The notes beneath the pieces are model-generated. The model was given only the letters and a program-made list of their open reading frames with translations. It searched no databases and was not told where the DNA came from. This document shows positions 45,704 to 53,235 of a DNA stretch of 64,000 nt, one piece after another. Every line of letters begins with the position of its first letter. Within the stretch, counting starts at the first letter, position 1. Position numbers and translations under genes: made by a program. Where the stretch lies: NCBI GenBank assembly GCA_005784505.1, contig VCAZ01000120.1, positions 757,001-821,000 of the forward strand, given 5' to 3'. Origin of the DNA: Bagarius yarrelli (lineage: Eukaryota; Chordata; Actinopteri; Siluriformes; Sisoridae).

Positions 45704-46164
45704 ATATGGTCACGCTGGCCCTCTGGTGGTCAGGGGTAGAAATTATGTAAACTGTATATAGAACTGGACAAACACATATACACACTCGCAATCTCTCTCG
45801 CTCCTACTCTCCCTCTCTCTATCTCAATTTTTCTACAGCAAAATAAATATTTATAGATGTGTGTGTGTGTGTGTGTACGAAATATTCCATTATGTAGCTT
45901 TTACAGTCCAACTGTCAAAACAACACAGAGAGAAAAAGAAAACAGCAACCGGGATATCCATCAATGGACACACACACACACACACACTCTTACACAGATA
46001 CACACACAGTGGTGACTGACCTTTGACCTTGGCGATGAGCGTGCCCGCCGCAGTTAGGATGTCCACCGAGTTGAGTGTGGGGTGTTTAGCGATCACACAC
46101 TTTAACACCCGCAGCAGCTCACCCAGACGCTCATGAACCACCTGGTGCAGACAGTCATGATGCT
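23030..46164 (-). CDS. arhgap29: Rho GTPase-activating protein 29 gene, 21 exons, 5' partial
   Basis: ARHGAP29 stimulates GTP hydrolysis by RhoA and related Rho proteins; in vertebrates it acts downstream of Rap1 with Rasip1/Radil in endothelial and epithelial junctions and is a cleft-lip gene. The 21 exons join in one frame to 1216 codons plus stop. Local residues about 1-104 match the human N-terminal region, 105-425 the F-BAR helical region, 575-622 a C1 zinc finger (CREC, CEEC, HKKC pattern), 636-850 the RhoGAP domain with arginine finger in GIYRVNG (R about 675), and the tail ends HFV, like the human PDZ ligand QFV. The SDSESAGGSSESRSMDS and PRTPSTGTMSSADDLDD stretches identify ARHGAP29 rather than ARHGAP45 or GMIP. 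The first coding exon(s) were not found. Teleost a/b paralogue is not decided. Confidence 0.95.
24070..24184 (-). CDS. arhgap29: arhgap29 exon, C-terminal tail
   Basis: It encodes QHHSAKAYKRHSSVIPSTHL then LEEVKEVKAMPDGTDFAPG. No close human match was recognised, but acceptor (gtttcag), donor (gtcagt) and phase fit both neighbours. Confidence 0.82.
24231..25947 (-). repeat. 36-bp minisatellite filling an arhgap29 intron
   Basis: Roughly 47 copies of a 36-base unit (on the + strand gtaagtcttaggaaaggagg then cgtggcctctgtgtct) occupy about 94% of the intron 24185-26015. Variants cgtgg/catgg and taggaaa/tagtaaa alternate; copies at 24770-25660 have more indels. There are no spacers. Confidence 0.97.
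26016..26313 (-). CDS. arhgap29: arhgap29 exon, end of RhoGAP and linker
   Basis: It encodes ADENKMTASNLGIIFGPTLI, the conserved N-x-x-x-FGP RhoGAP motif, then VSLSSLVDYPYQALIVELLI and a Ser/Arg-rich tail ending RHSRSLMDIKE. The donor gtgtgt opens an intron that is almost all minisatellite. Confidence 0.96.
26417..26649 (-). CDS. arhgap29: arhgap29 exon, central RhoGAP
   Basis: It encodes LPEPLILFRYYNDFIGLAKE, an acidic insert SIIMEEVEASRSGSCSD, and LLRQLPSTHHKTLQFLIRHL. Human has LPEPFILFRLYKEFIDLAKE and LLRQLPASNFNSLHFLIVHL in the same order. Confidence 0.96.
26733..26870 (-). CDS. arhgap29: arhgap29 exon, RhoGAP arginine finger
   Basis: It encodes GIYRVNGAKSRVEKLCQAFE then DISNVLKLYLRQ. 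The arginine of GIYR (codon 26859-26861) is the catalytic finger of RhoGAP domains and is intact, so the enzyme should be active. Confidence 0.97.
26970..27158 (-). CDS. arhgap29: arhgap29 exon, second half of C1 and start of RhoGAP
   Basis: It encodes CSLACHKKCLETLAIQCGHK then LQGKLHLFAVDFAQAARNSP and GIPFIIKKCTSEIENRALGIK. The cysteines and histidine complete the C1 motif; GIPFIIKKC starts the RhoGAP fold. Confidence 0.96.
27267..27430 (-). CDS. arhgap29: arhgap29 exon, first half of C1 zinc finger
   Basis: It encodes MSKAAQTHKLRKLRAPSKCR then ECDSLVVFHGAECEE, giving the histidine and the first cysteine pairs of a C1 domain. The human counterpart is MSKAALTHKFRKLRSPTKCRDCEGIVVFQGVECEE. Confidence 0.96.
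27800..28560. repeat. degenerate GTTATAATGCATTATAAC repeat (arhgap29 intron)
   Basis: gcattataac and gttataatgc words recur about every 50-60 bases between exons 27267-27430 and 28786-28884. A segment at 28390-28530 (gaagaagcttttatttgtca) looks like an inserted retroelement 3' end. Confidence 0.65.
28786..28884 (-). CDS. arhgap29: arhgap29 exon with RTPSTGTMSSADDLD
   Basis: It encodes GDFKRRLPRTPSTGTMSSAD then DLDDRELPSPSDNG, close to human DFHRKLPRTPSSGTMSSADDLDEREPPSPSETG. Acceptor gctgtag, donor gtaact. Confidence 0.95.
29166..29653 (+). repeat. two CA repeats (arhgap29 intron)
   Basis: (CA)n at 29166-29203 and 29619-29653 in the intron 28885-30024; between them is AT-rich non-coding sequence. 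TG runs occur at 29858-29930. Confidence 0.9.
30025..30153 (-). CDS. arhgap29: arhgap29 exon with SDSESAGGSSESRS motif
   Basis: It encodes MCSDSESAGGSSESRSMDS PTASPG, almost the human MFSDSESTGGSSESRSLDSESISPG. This linker motif is diagnostic for ARHGAP29. Acceptor is within a GT repeat (tgtgtcag). Confidence 0.95.
30474..30655 (-). repeat. tRNA-derived SINE, full length
   Basis: Tail complement (ggcatttttcagacgtcctt) to head complement (ttaaccactgcactaccacc) are both present. Located in the arhgap29 intron 30154-31868. Confidence 0.88.
30790..30986 (-). repeat. tRNA-derived SINE, full length, with CATTA tail
   Basis: The least decayed copy: cagacgcccttatccagagc, gcgacttacaat, then gggaatcgaacccacaaccc. 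A (cattacatta) run at 30770-30798 is its 3' tail. Confidence 0.9.
31869..32026 (-). CDS. arhgap29: arhgap29 exon, Ser/Thr-rich linker
   Basis: It encodes SPVTKRSISTSLSSQVSITS then ADGLSSDEVDAPAPSHMAKI and RRSHSSTDIQ. The region lies between F-BAR and C1 and is poorly conserved; RRSHSSTDIQ is a plausible basophilic kinase or 14-3-3 site (inference). Confidence 0.88.
32216..32570 (-). repeat. three partial tandem copies of an arhgap29 exon end
   Basis: Segments at about 32507-32570, 32324-32385 and 32216-32280 repeat the last 55 or so bases of exon 32613-32803 plus its donor, each separated by GT repeats. In the sense strand copies 1 and 3 keep gtgaga; the middle one has gctgaa. Copy 32216-32280 keeps the reading frame HQSFHYDITRTHSSG. 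Confidence 0.92.
32613..32803 (-). CDS. arhgap29: arhgap29 exon, end of F-BAR region
   Basis: It encodes VTVNWFQMQQAQVVSLPVNN then QSLCESAKLYEPGQRYTQYG, matching NLFHMQHLQAASLADSLQSLCDSAKLYDPGQEYSEF. It ends in PHQSFHYDITRTQSSG and donor gtgaga. The last about 55 bases of this exon with its donor recur three more times in the next intron (32216-32570). Confidence 0.95.
32945..33315 (+). repeat. CTGT-rich array 1 (arhgap29 intron)
   Basis: ctgtctgt with interspersed gtgcacatgcctgc units of about 28 bases; open frames in it (CLSVCLSV) are artefacts. Confidence 0.92.
33340..33560 (+). repeat. dispersed repeat, copy 2 (arhgap29 intron)
   Basis: It shares tttcactcgtttat and ccaactttaaacatcatca with the copy at 1690-2135, then diverges. 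It lies between arhgap29 exons 32613-32803 and 33787-33924. Confidence 0.5.
33547..33690 (-). repeat. SINE, with internal duplication
   Basis: caggggcccagct is repeated twice in a row near 33630, otherwise the complement of the usual body. Confidence 0.75.
33787..33924 (-). CDS. arhgap29: arhgap29 exon, F-BAR helix
   Basis: It encodes AEEAREHYRHCITDVSVKKL then DLANAKSDILTQIRALVFQC DLTLKA, close to human ILAQLRTLVFQCDLTLKAV. The acceptor gttacag sits next to a run of about 31 GT units in the sense strand. Confidence 0.95.
33930..33992 (+). repeat. 31-unit CA repeat at an arhgap29 acceptor
   Basis: In the sense strand this is (GT)31 followed by gttacag and the exon ending at 33924; it stands where the pyrimidine tract should be. 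Confidence 0.95.
34156..34323 (-). CDS. arhgap29: arhgap29 exon, F-BAR coiled coil
   Basis: It encodes HEAESALKKARLLKDQRQEE then YERARSSTSRAEEEQLGAGG and KQLEKRRRLEDEALQK, heavily charged coiled coil as in human. The acceptor is a GT repeat followed by gcag, and the donor gtgtgt also lies in GT-rich sequence. Confidence 0.95.
34371..34780 (+). repeat. CTGT-rich array 2 (arhgap29 intron)
   Basis: ctgtctgt with tatacctgtctg units, similar in type to array 1, fills the intron between exons 34156-34323 and 34796-34876. Confidence 0.92.
34796..34876 (-). CDS. arhgap29: arhgap29 exon, F-BAR basic helix
   Basis: It encodes PLLARKNELDKLRKDMKDQW QREQKKM, matching PLLGRKNEMEKQRKEIKELWKQEQNKM. The donor is gtgagt; a CTGT-type array begins just beyond it. 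Confidence 0.95.
34964..35074 (-). CDS. arhgap29: arhgap29 exon, F-BAR helix
   Basis: It encodes EYMPFHDIYLSAFKNDLDYS then QVLLHTASALQTNKFMQ, matching EFMPLQSLFTNALLNDIESSHLLQQTIAALQANKFVQ. Both flanking introns carry CA/GT repeats close to the exon. Confidence 0.95.
35374..35438 (-). CDS. arhgap29: arhgap29 exon, F-BAR helix
   Basis: It encodes DVECAKSLAKMAESAKTLAS QQ, matching VKLAEATRTNIGIQ of the human helix. It follows a 1958-base intron with a short-unit minisatellite at 35755-35900. Confidence 0.9.
35755..35900 (+). repeat. 20-bp minisatellite (arhgap29 intron)
   Basis: gccaaactggaggtacaaaa recurs about seven times with few changes. A second weaker repeat (aactcagactcaa type) lies at 36165-36275. 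Confidence 0.85.
36530..37150. repeat. dispersed repeat, copy 3 (arhgap29 intron)
   Basis: It has ctcccgtgggatcatggga (complement of the copy 1 text) and, in the other orientation at about 37090-37140, ccaagtttaaacattatcac. The arrangement suggests an inverted or nested pair. Confidence 0.45.
37397..37543 (-). CDS. arhgap29: arhgap29 exon, start of F-BAR region
   Basis: It encodes MRALELDDVLQHSESGVESA then LLYAKAWSKYTKELLNWVDK, matching ELDNVLLKNTDSIELALSYAKTWSKYTKNIVSWVEKKL. Donor is gtgagt. Confidence 0.94.
37627..37687 (-). CDS. arhgap29: arhgap29 exon, serine-rich linker
   Basis: It encodes SSENLSVELGRDSSEKNDPL, in place of human SFENVSVESVDSSSEKGNFSPL. Borders are ctttcag and gtaaaa. 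Confidence 0.88.
37810..37882 (-). CDS. arhgap29: arhgap29 exon with FLMGDVENG
   Basis: It encodes VSDFLMGDVENGSSLRLAQT RRSR, matching NFLMGDVGNDSLLRL. Acceptor is ttatttag, with a second AG two bases later that would break the frame. Confidence 0.9.
38137..38233 (-). CDS. arhgap29: arhgap29 exon with TLAFTFGNV
   Basis: It encodes VNFKQVNEDSEREVLAEIYP then SIDTLAFTFGNV, matching VNFTEVNEENKNDLFQEVFSSIETLAFTFGNI. The preceding intron is 7787 bases and holds a Tc1-like element starting only 70 bases from this exon. Donor gtgagt was chosen over the preceding gtgtga because only it keeps the frame. Confidence 0.94.
38303..39637 (+). mobile_element. Tc1-like DNA transposon, inactive
   Basis: The ends are inverted repeats (cactgccctccataattatt at the left, its complement at the right) flanked by TA duplications at 38301-38302 and 39638-39639. 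The 1335-bp length is usual for fish Tc1 elements. It sits in the first visible arhgap29 intron. Confidence 0.96.
38659..39434 (+). pseudogene. Tc1-like transposase pseudogene
   Basis: The first part gives MGKTKEHTIQVGQMRVDLHK and the paired-type DNA-binding part (STVRGIIKKF, NKPGRGRK). The catalytic part is in another frame: WDRVLWSDETK with the first aspartate and FQQDNDPKHAAKS with the second. Frame changes occur near 38950-39050, and the protein ends at 39434 before the region that should hold the third acidic residue. It cannot encode a working enzyme; it might still be moved by a related transposase. Confidence 0.93.
39640..41280. other. AT-rich part of arhgap29 intron
   Basis: Very AT-rich; contains a 12-bp-stem hairpin at 40461-40491. 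No exon seen. Confidence 0.6.
41440..42660. promoter_or_regulatory. complex block in arhgap29 intron, candidate enhancer
   Basis: 41460-41940 and 42360-42650 are non-repetitive with mixed composition and without SINE or microsatellite, unlike the rest of the intron. No exon with fitting phase was found. Function is inference. Confidence 0.22.
42995..43215 (+). repeat. CCAACCAGC-rich array (arhgap29 intron)
   Basis: accaaccagccag-type units repeat irregularly; a smaller similar array is at 41281-41355. Confidence 0.82.
43740..43850 (+). repeat. SINE 3' part
   Basis: It starts gggcccctgagcaaggccct and ends gggcatatgccagatcacat; the tRNA head is missing. Confidence 0.75.
44888..45020 (+). repeat. 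tRNA-derived SINE
   Basis: Head tggtggctcagtggtgctgg, box B aggtttgatttcc, body gctgggcccttaagcaagac. Confidence 0.8.
45050..45150 (-). repeat. SINE 5' part
   Basis: It ends agcaccttaaccactgagcc; only about 30 bases separate it from the + strand copy before it, giving an inverted pair. Confidence 0.75.
45312..45478 (-). repeat. SINE
   Basis: Tail complement taacatttggcagaccaact and body complement ttgctcaggggcccagcag are seen. Confidence 0.78.
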
Positions 46165-46252
46165 CTGGAACACACACACACACCCACACACACACATAAA
46201 GTGAGCAAAACAACTCCTCATTTCGTGCAGTGATAAAGAGTCATACACTGTG

Positions 46253-46282
<30 letters not shown>
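45666..46282 (+). repeat. GT and CA repeats around the first visible arhgap29 exon
   Basis: (GT)n at 45666-45703 and 45858-45878, (CA)n at 45968-45987, 46169-46196 and 46256-46282 flank the exon 46021-46164 on both sides. Confidence 0.9.
46021..46164 (-). CDS. arhgap29: arhgap29 exon, N-terminal helical region
   Basis: It encodes EHHDCLHQVVHERLGELLRV then LKCVIAKHPTLNSVDILTAAG, aligning with VIHIRLEELLRVLKSIMNKHQNLNSVDL of human ARHGAP29. It is the first exon seen; it enters with two bases of a codon, so at least one coding exon lies further upstream (higher coordinate). The acceptor is tgtgttccag inside a GT repeat. Confidence 0.93.
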
Positions 46283-46285
<3 letters not shown>

Positions 46286-47170
46286 CACAATACCCTTGCA
46301 CACAAATACGACCTCATGCTTACTGCATTACCCGCACTTGTACAAACACACACACTGTGTACAGTTGTAACACTGCAAACATTGCCTGCAAAGGACATAA
46401 TGTACAGTATGTATATACCTACATTGCCATTGGCTTTTATTTAAATTAATTAATCTTTCACACACACACACCTCATACACACTAAACATACAGCAGACCT
46501 GCTAGCACTTGTCAGGTTTCATCATGATCACATTTCACACTTCTGTTTCATCTCTTATTCCCGTCCCGAAGATGTCTTTACCTCGACAGCTTCACTTTTT
46601 TCGTCACTGACACTGGAGACTCCTTCCATGAAGGTTACATTACGGCTAAAACAATCCATCGACACTATATACAAATATTCTCCTTGTCTTACACCTGTTT
46701 GAGCTCATATAAACCGATGCAAGACCCTGCAATAGCTTAGTTTGACCAGGGTGGCGATGTAGAGCTTGATTTATTAGATTGCTTTAAAACTGAAATAAGT
46801 ATAGTTCAAAATTATAACTTGATTTAATTACTATAAATCAGATTTTCAGTCAGTGTGGAGCTTCCTGATTTTTAAATTATATAAAAAAAATATAAAATAT
46901 ACCTAAATTTAAGGCTAAAATAGTTCTGATGTTTTATTCATTAGTTATAAAACAATTAGTCAATATGTTAAAACTAAATAAAAAATAATAAATAATTTAT
47001 AAAAGACTTCTATTTAACAATTAGAATTTAGAACATACATAACTCAATATAAGAAAGTTCATAATCTGATTATTTGTTTATTCAATAATTAATCGACTCT
47101 CTGTTATGTGCAGTAGCATTACTGTTAAAGCTGCTGTTATATAAAACTAACCTCGATATAAATCTTGATG
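46283..47170. other. upstream of first visible arhgap29 exon
   Basis: AT-rich. A short piece at 46570-46640 (- strand ATG, 16 codons, then gtaaag) looks like a mini-exon but its phase does not fit the next exon. Confidence 0.4.
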
Positions 47171-47199
47171 CATTTATTATAAAGGGTCAGGATATCTAT

Positions 47200-47690
47200 T
47201 ATCTATCAGATTACCGACATTTGCATTCTCACCTTGCGTAAATGAATCAAAGAAAAACCTCCCCCTCAAAGGGTGTTGTAAAGTTGCAGTAAAAAACAGC
47301 CTGTCCAGGGGGGTCATGCTACACACCCAGCAGCCCCTGAGTTGAAGCACCATGTCCTGAAGACACAACTCTCTGAATGACCATCAGACAGCCGCAAATC
47401 TGATGGCTTTCCTTTCCTGCATAACCTGCATGCACGGTCATGGGGGAGGGGCAGGTGTTAAAAAGGTAACTTCGGTCCTGGAAAGACATCATTAGCATGC
47501 CTTAGCTGCAGCCCATGAGAACAATAATGTAGATAATGGGTTTAGGACTAAATGATGGTCTGGAGGCATTTCCTGCAAGGGCTAGGGGGGTAGAGGGCAC
47601 CATGGGTTATGGGAAATACAAGCTCAGTAGCATCTGTCAAATGAAGTGTCCCTTATACCTGTGTAGTAAGTGGAAAAGACTATGTTAAAG
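47200..47690. promoter_or_regulatory. complex non-repetitive block
   Basis: Mixed composition with E-box-like words (caggtgtt, catgcacg) and no repeats; candidate regulatory element upstream of or in a 5' intron of arhgap29. Confidence 0.22.
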
Positions 47691-48029
47691 CAGGGGGAGC
47701 TTTAAAAAAAAGTAAAAGATGTCTTGATATTGATGTGGAATCTTGCTTTGTTCTTACAAATATACCCTGGGGCCTCGAGGCATCACAGGTTTATGGTGTA
47801 ATAAATCTAAAGACAGATCTAAAAAATTCTATTCAATGTCGAGCAGTGGTTTTGGGGGAGATTTGGACAATGTGGTGGAACAGGGACCAACAAGGACAGG
47901 ACAATCTAAACACACAGTATAGAAAGTACAACCTGAGTAAAAAGTATGGGAATAAACAAATGTGGTACACTATCATACAATATACACTAAATAAAAATGC
48001 TGGACTTTCTGATTAAAGGATTATAGAAT

Positions 48030-48130
48030 TCCCAGCACCATCAAGCTGCCACGTCCAGGCCCCTGGGCAAGGCCCTTAACTCTCAACTGTTCAGTTGTAC
48101 ATAAAAAGGATAATTGTAATGAAATGCTTT
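48030..48130 (+). repeat. SINE 3' part
   Basis: Body gctgccacgtccaggcccct, then gggcaaggcccttaactctc. Confidence 0.75.
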
Positions 48131-48189
48131 TGTTTGCATTTACCAGCCTAGGAAACTGAGGTCAAATTGTAGGGTCAGCCGTGACTCGG

Positions 48190-48310
48190 CGACCCTGGAG
48201 CAGTGAGGGTTAAGGGCCTTGCTCAAGGGCCTTAAGTGGCTGGTGTTGGTCTTGGAGCTGGGGTGTAAACACTGGTCCTTTGCTCAACAACTCAAAGCCT
48301 TAATCATTCA
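48190..48310 (-). repeat. SINE, variant
   Basis: ggttaagggccttgctcaag and aacactggtcctttgc; it forms an inverted pair with the copy ending 60 bases before. Confidence 0.65.
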
Positions 48311-49376
48311 GGTCTAATGCCCCACAACATACTCAAAAAGCAGTCCAGGATCGTTTCGGAACCCATAATTCAGGAAAAGTGATAGGAACGGGCTGATATG
48401 AGTATAATATTATACAAGCAGTAAGGGTTAAAGGCCCCTTCAGCCAGTCTAGGGTCGGATCCGAAGCCGTAATGCAGGAGGGGTGATGGGAACGTGCTGA
48501 GTATAATAGGGACAGTGTACTGTGCTATGTAGTGATTTGTGTATATAGCGTGTGCTGTGTTCTGCATTCGAAGTGTTTATCAGTCTGACAGCACAGACAA
48601 GAAGCTCTAATGAGAGAAATTAGTCTTCCTGCAGGGGGCAAACAGACCATTGTACTGAGACTACAAGGGCTGTATACATGCATGCTTGTCTGACACACAT
48701 GCTCACACTGTGTGCCGTGGTGCACCATCATACATCACGTGGTAGAGTTTCCGATCAGGCTGCAGACATCTATTATAGTTCTAAGTAGTCAATTAATCAG
48801 TGATTATTAGAACAATTAATCGATTTATCTATTCAGTTTTTATGGTCTGTGTAGTTAAAATATTAACTTAATATTAATTGGGCTGTAATTATTTCCCTGA
48901 TTAATCCGCAGATTACAATTATTCAGCATTTTCAGTTTTAACCATTACCGATAATCATTAATTAAGTTCTATTTATGGCTGATTCCGATACAGATACCGA
49001 TAAACAATGAGTTCATATTTTTTATATTATAATTTTCATTTAATCTGCAGTTTGTGCACCCGGAGAATTAAAAAATCTAAGATACACTGATGAAACTGAT
49101 AGTTTAGTGGCTCTGACTGAACTATGATAACAATCATCAGTCCTAAATCTTTTGACTTGATCAAAAGAAGAGCAGTTGAGTGGGAACTTGCCCAATCTGG
49201 TAACACTGAGAAAACTGTTAACAATTTTTTATAGTCGCCAAAAAAGTTGCCAAATCTTTTTAACCCAAATCTCCAACATCATCACCAACCACACCAACAG
49301 TCAACCAATCAACTTATCATACATAGTACAACCAGTATTCTTCACTTTATAAGCTAGCATCTATATCAGGGCTGTC

Positions 49377-49547
49377 CAAACTCGCTCGTGGAGGTCCTCT
49401 GTGTCCTCTGTGGAGTTTAGCTCCAACACTAATCAAACACACCTAAACCAACTAATAGAATCTTGCTAGGTAGACTTGAAACTTACAGGTTGGTGTATTG
49501 AGGCAAGTTGAAACTAAACCCTCTAGGACCGAGGTTGGACACCCCCA
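49377..49547. mobile_element. short non-autonomous DNA element with terminal inverted repeats
   Basis: It starts cagggctgtccaaactcg and ends ctaggaccgaggttggacac then cccc, which are imperfect inverted repeats. It is 171 bases with no coding capacity, like hAT-type miniature elements of fish. Target duplication was not identified. Confidence 0.6.
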
Positions 49548-50127
49548 ATCCACATGGAATTCAGGTGCTTGTGTGACGATGCTAATCTTTAAAGGTTTTT
49601 CACAATACAACAAAGCTAATTTTATCCGTCTTTACTAAAAAAAGAAGGTTGTAGTTGAAGGAGGGCTTACAGAAGTAGCATACTCTGCCCACACAAGTCT
49701 GGGTTCAGTACAATTTGGCAGTTCTTTTTCCAGTAAAAGCCCATCTACTTAGTCGTGTGTGGTAAGAAAAGGACGGCTATTGTCCAACCTTAAACACCTG
49801 CCTGCAGTGAAGCTACAACAAAAAACCAAAAAGAGTTGATTGTAGTCTTAGTCATAATCTTGTTAATATGGCATAGCAGGACTGTGACAATTAATTTATT
49901 TTGTAACCGATTAATCAGCGATTATTTAAATGATTAATTAATTAAAATATGAAATTATTAAGTCTTATACCTTTAAAATTATTAAGTCTTATACCTTTAA
50001 AATCAGTTTAACTTATAAGAATGTCACAATTATATTAATAATATTTATTCAATTATTTAACAGTAAATTGCTGCTTTCTCATATTAAACATGATCAAAGT
50101 GACTACAGAGAACAGGACCTGATGCTG

Positions 50128-50262
50128 TAACCCCACCTTCACCAAGCCACCACTGCTGGGCCCCTGAGCAAGGCCCTTAACTGCTCAGTTGTTTAAATGA
50201 GATAAATGTAGGTCGCTCTAAATAAGGGCGTCTGCCAAATGCTGTTAACGTAAATGTAAATT
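50128..50262 (+). repeat. SINE 3' part with intact tail
   Basis: gtaggtcgctctaaataagg and gcgtctgccaaatgctgtta show the least changed tail on this strand. Confidence 0.82.
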
Positions 50263-51871
50263 AGCACGGCAACTTCAAAGCACCTCGGAAAAATGTGGAA
50301 ACGATTCCGATGGAAAGAACAGAGAGAAAAGTTTATGGAGGAAGAAGGAGTGTTTGTATGACATGCCGTTGCTGCTGTTTGTTTAATGCTAGCTACCATG
50401 TCCGGAATGTTGATGATGATGTAAAACCTCGGACGAGTCTTCTTGTCTGCGTCTGTGTTTGACGTGTCTTTACTGTCGTACAGTCTGACATTATTACAAC
50501 AGAGATTTTACAGTGTGACATGGGGATCACGTTTGTACAGTCTGACCAGCAAAACACTTTTAAAAATTGCACATATTGAACCTGGATTTAGTCCTGTTGT
50601 GTCAGAGCACACCTGACAGCAGATTTTGTTTGTAGATTTGTATTTTTTCTTTGTTGAACTGCATGAGCTACATCGCCCCACAGCGCCCCACTGGTTGAAC
50701 CGCACTATTGCAGGCCCCTACATTTGGTCATAGGTCATCCAATGGCTATTCGACAACAAAAATATTTGCCAAGTCTTTATTGATAATACTGTCGATAATA
50801 TTTCAGCCTTATTATATAAAAACTGTTATAATCACAATCCTATTTGCTCAGCACCAAAACCTGTCAATGTTGACTGCAAAGTGGCAGAAACGTTGCAAAA
50901 GTGTATAAGATCTGAAAAAATACAGGGAGTCTCATAGTGACCATAATCCTGCATGCGCTAAGAACTCTCATTTGGCTAATTATACCGTGTTCAGAATCCT
51001 AATTCTGTCTGTCTGGAAAAGGAATGTCTGAAGAGGCGAATCTGAGAACAAAATAACAGCAGTTTCTCAATCAGGGGCTCTTTGAGCTTCTAAGAATTTT
51101 GGGCATTGCATTTAGTTTTCCCATGAAAATATTCAGAAATTCACTCTGCTGGCCAAGAACGTGTCCATGCTTCGGTATGTACTCTTTAGCATGCAAATCA
51201 GACGCTTAGCATGGAGTCGGGAATGTGCTTTTTTCTCACCAAAAAATGAACAGGAGGCCCAGAGAAAAAAAAAGGAAGAAACAAAGAAAGAATGAAAGAC
51301 AGAAAGAAAAAAAGATAGAAAACCAGAACATAAGAGCTTGATAGTGAGACCAATAGTAAGAGAAAGTGTGTATAGGAGCAATACATAAAGCAGAAATAAG
51401 AGAGAGCAAGGTAGAGAAAGAGAGAAGCCCTCTTTTCTCTGATCAGTGGGTCGTAAGATGCACCGTGCTCTCGCATTCCAGATCTGCTTGACTGAAGCAA
51501 GTGAGAATCTCCCACCGAGTTTCACCAATGACCCAAACTCCAAAAAATCCAGTGGAGCTCTATGCAATAAAAGAAACCCAGCAGCAATTTAAAAAGAGCT
51601 GAAAAAAAGAGGGATTTGAAAAAGAGAAGGGGACATTTGTAAGTGTACAGGCTTTATATGACAGCAAAAATAGCTATAACAAGTTAAAACAGCGACCTGG
51701 TGGTTCAGGTTAAAGGTCGGTGCTTGGCTTAAAAAAACAACATGTCAAGTCTAGAATTTCTAAAAAGCAATGTTGGGTCTTTGATATCCTGAACTGGGCA
51801 GTTTACCATTCATGGCCGTCTGCAGCAAAACAGATTTTATCCAAGTTGGAATATTTGAAGAACTCGGATAT

Positions 51872-52015
51872 TTACATTTTTTTGCATTTGGCAGATGGCC
51901 TGATCCGGAGCCAATTACAAGCTCAATTTGTCATCTACCTGAGCAGTTTAGGCTGAGAGTTTAAGAGCCTTTCCCTGGGGCCCAGTGGTGGCAGCTTGGT
52001 GTTGCGGGGAATTGA
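51872..52015 (-). repeat. SINE
   Basis: ttgcatttggcagatggcct and cagtggtggcagcttggtg are seen. Confidence 0.75.
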
Positions 52016-52921
52016 TTAAAAAACCTTAATAATTAATTGCATGGCAAGGGATTTCTGGTGACTTCCCACTTACAAACAGAATGATTAATTAGATTCATGT
52101 TTAGATTCATTCCAATTCTATTAATGAAAAGACCAGGCAAAAACCAAGAAAGAAGACCTTCTACACACCAGAGCTGGTCGTAAAGACAACTTGGAGAGCT
52201 TCTCCATGGACTGTCCAGAAAACTCTTTGCTGAAAACGCGTACCCCTTTTCTACTGCCCCAGGGATGTATAAGACACTTTTCTACTGCCCCAGGGAGTCT
52301 TTATACTCTGTCTGCTTGTCCGTGTAAATCGTCTATCAGTGACGCAAGAGTGTAAGAAGCTCTGGCAAAAGCACCTGCTTTTCTTCTTTATCTTGGCCGA
52401 TGATGGAGCATTGTGATCTTACTCAAATGAGGCTGTTGACTCTTTCTACCTCCTGCCAGGGTGGGTTGATGGGTTTCCTAGGCTTTAGACCTTTTGTGTC
52501 AAAACAGCACGTTAATCTGCAACCAGTGCACCTGCCTCCACTTGTACGGGGAAATTATTGTCCAAAAAAACCCCTATCAGCCTGAAGCTAATAAAAATGA
52601 TCAAGCTTTCCTGTACTGTCAGGATGGATTGGACAGGCTGGGCTTGTAGTCCTTCTTCTTAAAGGGGATTTGTCAAGATTAGCTAGATCCTGGAATCCCA
52701 TTTGAGGCATGGTAAATTCGACCTTAATCCAATTCTGAAAGTATGCATTGATAAATACCTCTAATCTGATCCACTGGATAAAACCAGGCATTTGATTACT
52801 CAGTTCCGCTTATGGAGGGGGTCGCTCCTCGGATAAGGATTGTTTTCTGCAGTAAAATCAAAACATACACATAGACGATGTTTGTTGTCTTGATCTCTAA
52901 TAACTGTTCCTATAGAAATGT

Positions 52922-53092
52922 ACATTTCTAGCATTTGGCAGACTCTCTTATTCACAGCAACTTACATTTAACTCATTTTCTTATCCAGCTGAGCAGTTAA
53001 GGGCTCAGGGGCAGCTTGGTGGTGCTAAGTATTGAACCCATGACCTTTCGATCTGCAGTCTATCACCTTAATAGCTAAGAAGAGGGCAGTGG
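52922..53092 (-). repeat. SINE
   Basis: ctagcatttggcagactctc to tatcaccttaatagctaaga; followed at once by a + strand copy of a related body (53093-53235). Confidence 0.75.
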
Positions 53093-53235
53093 TGGCTCAA
53101 ATGGGTCCACTGTTGGGTCCTTGAGCAAGACTCTTAACTCTTCCTGCTCCAGGGGCGCTGTACCATAGCCGACCCTGCGCTTTGACCCCAACTAACTAAG
53201 ATGGAATATGTGAAGAAACAAATTCAACTGTAAAA
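53093..53235 (+). repeat. SINE, related variant
   Basis: It has ccactgttgggtccttgagc, then ccaggggcgctgtaccatag, a variant middle also seen at 54960-55000 in the other orientation. Confidence 0.6.

Noticed and set aside
23030..46164. Assignment to ARHGAP45 (HMHA1) or GMIP
   Set aside because: The related proteins share C1 and RhoGAP domains, but the DSESAGGSSESRS linker, the RTPSTGTMSSADDLD motif and the RTLQPPPGTFYKPP tail match ARHGAP29 specifically.
46566..46640. 16-codon first exon of arhgap29 (MEGVSSVSDEKSEAVE then gtaaag)
   Set aside because: Its phase (0) does not fit the next exon, which needs one leading base, and no match to the known N-terminus; the text resembles a dispersed repeat.
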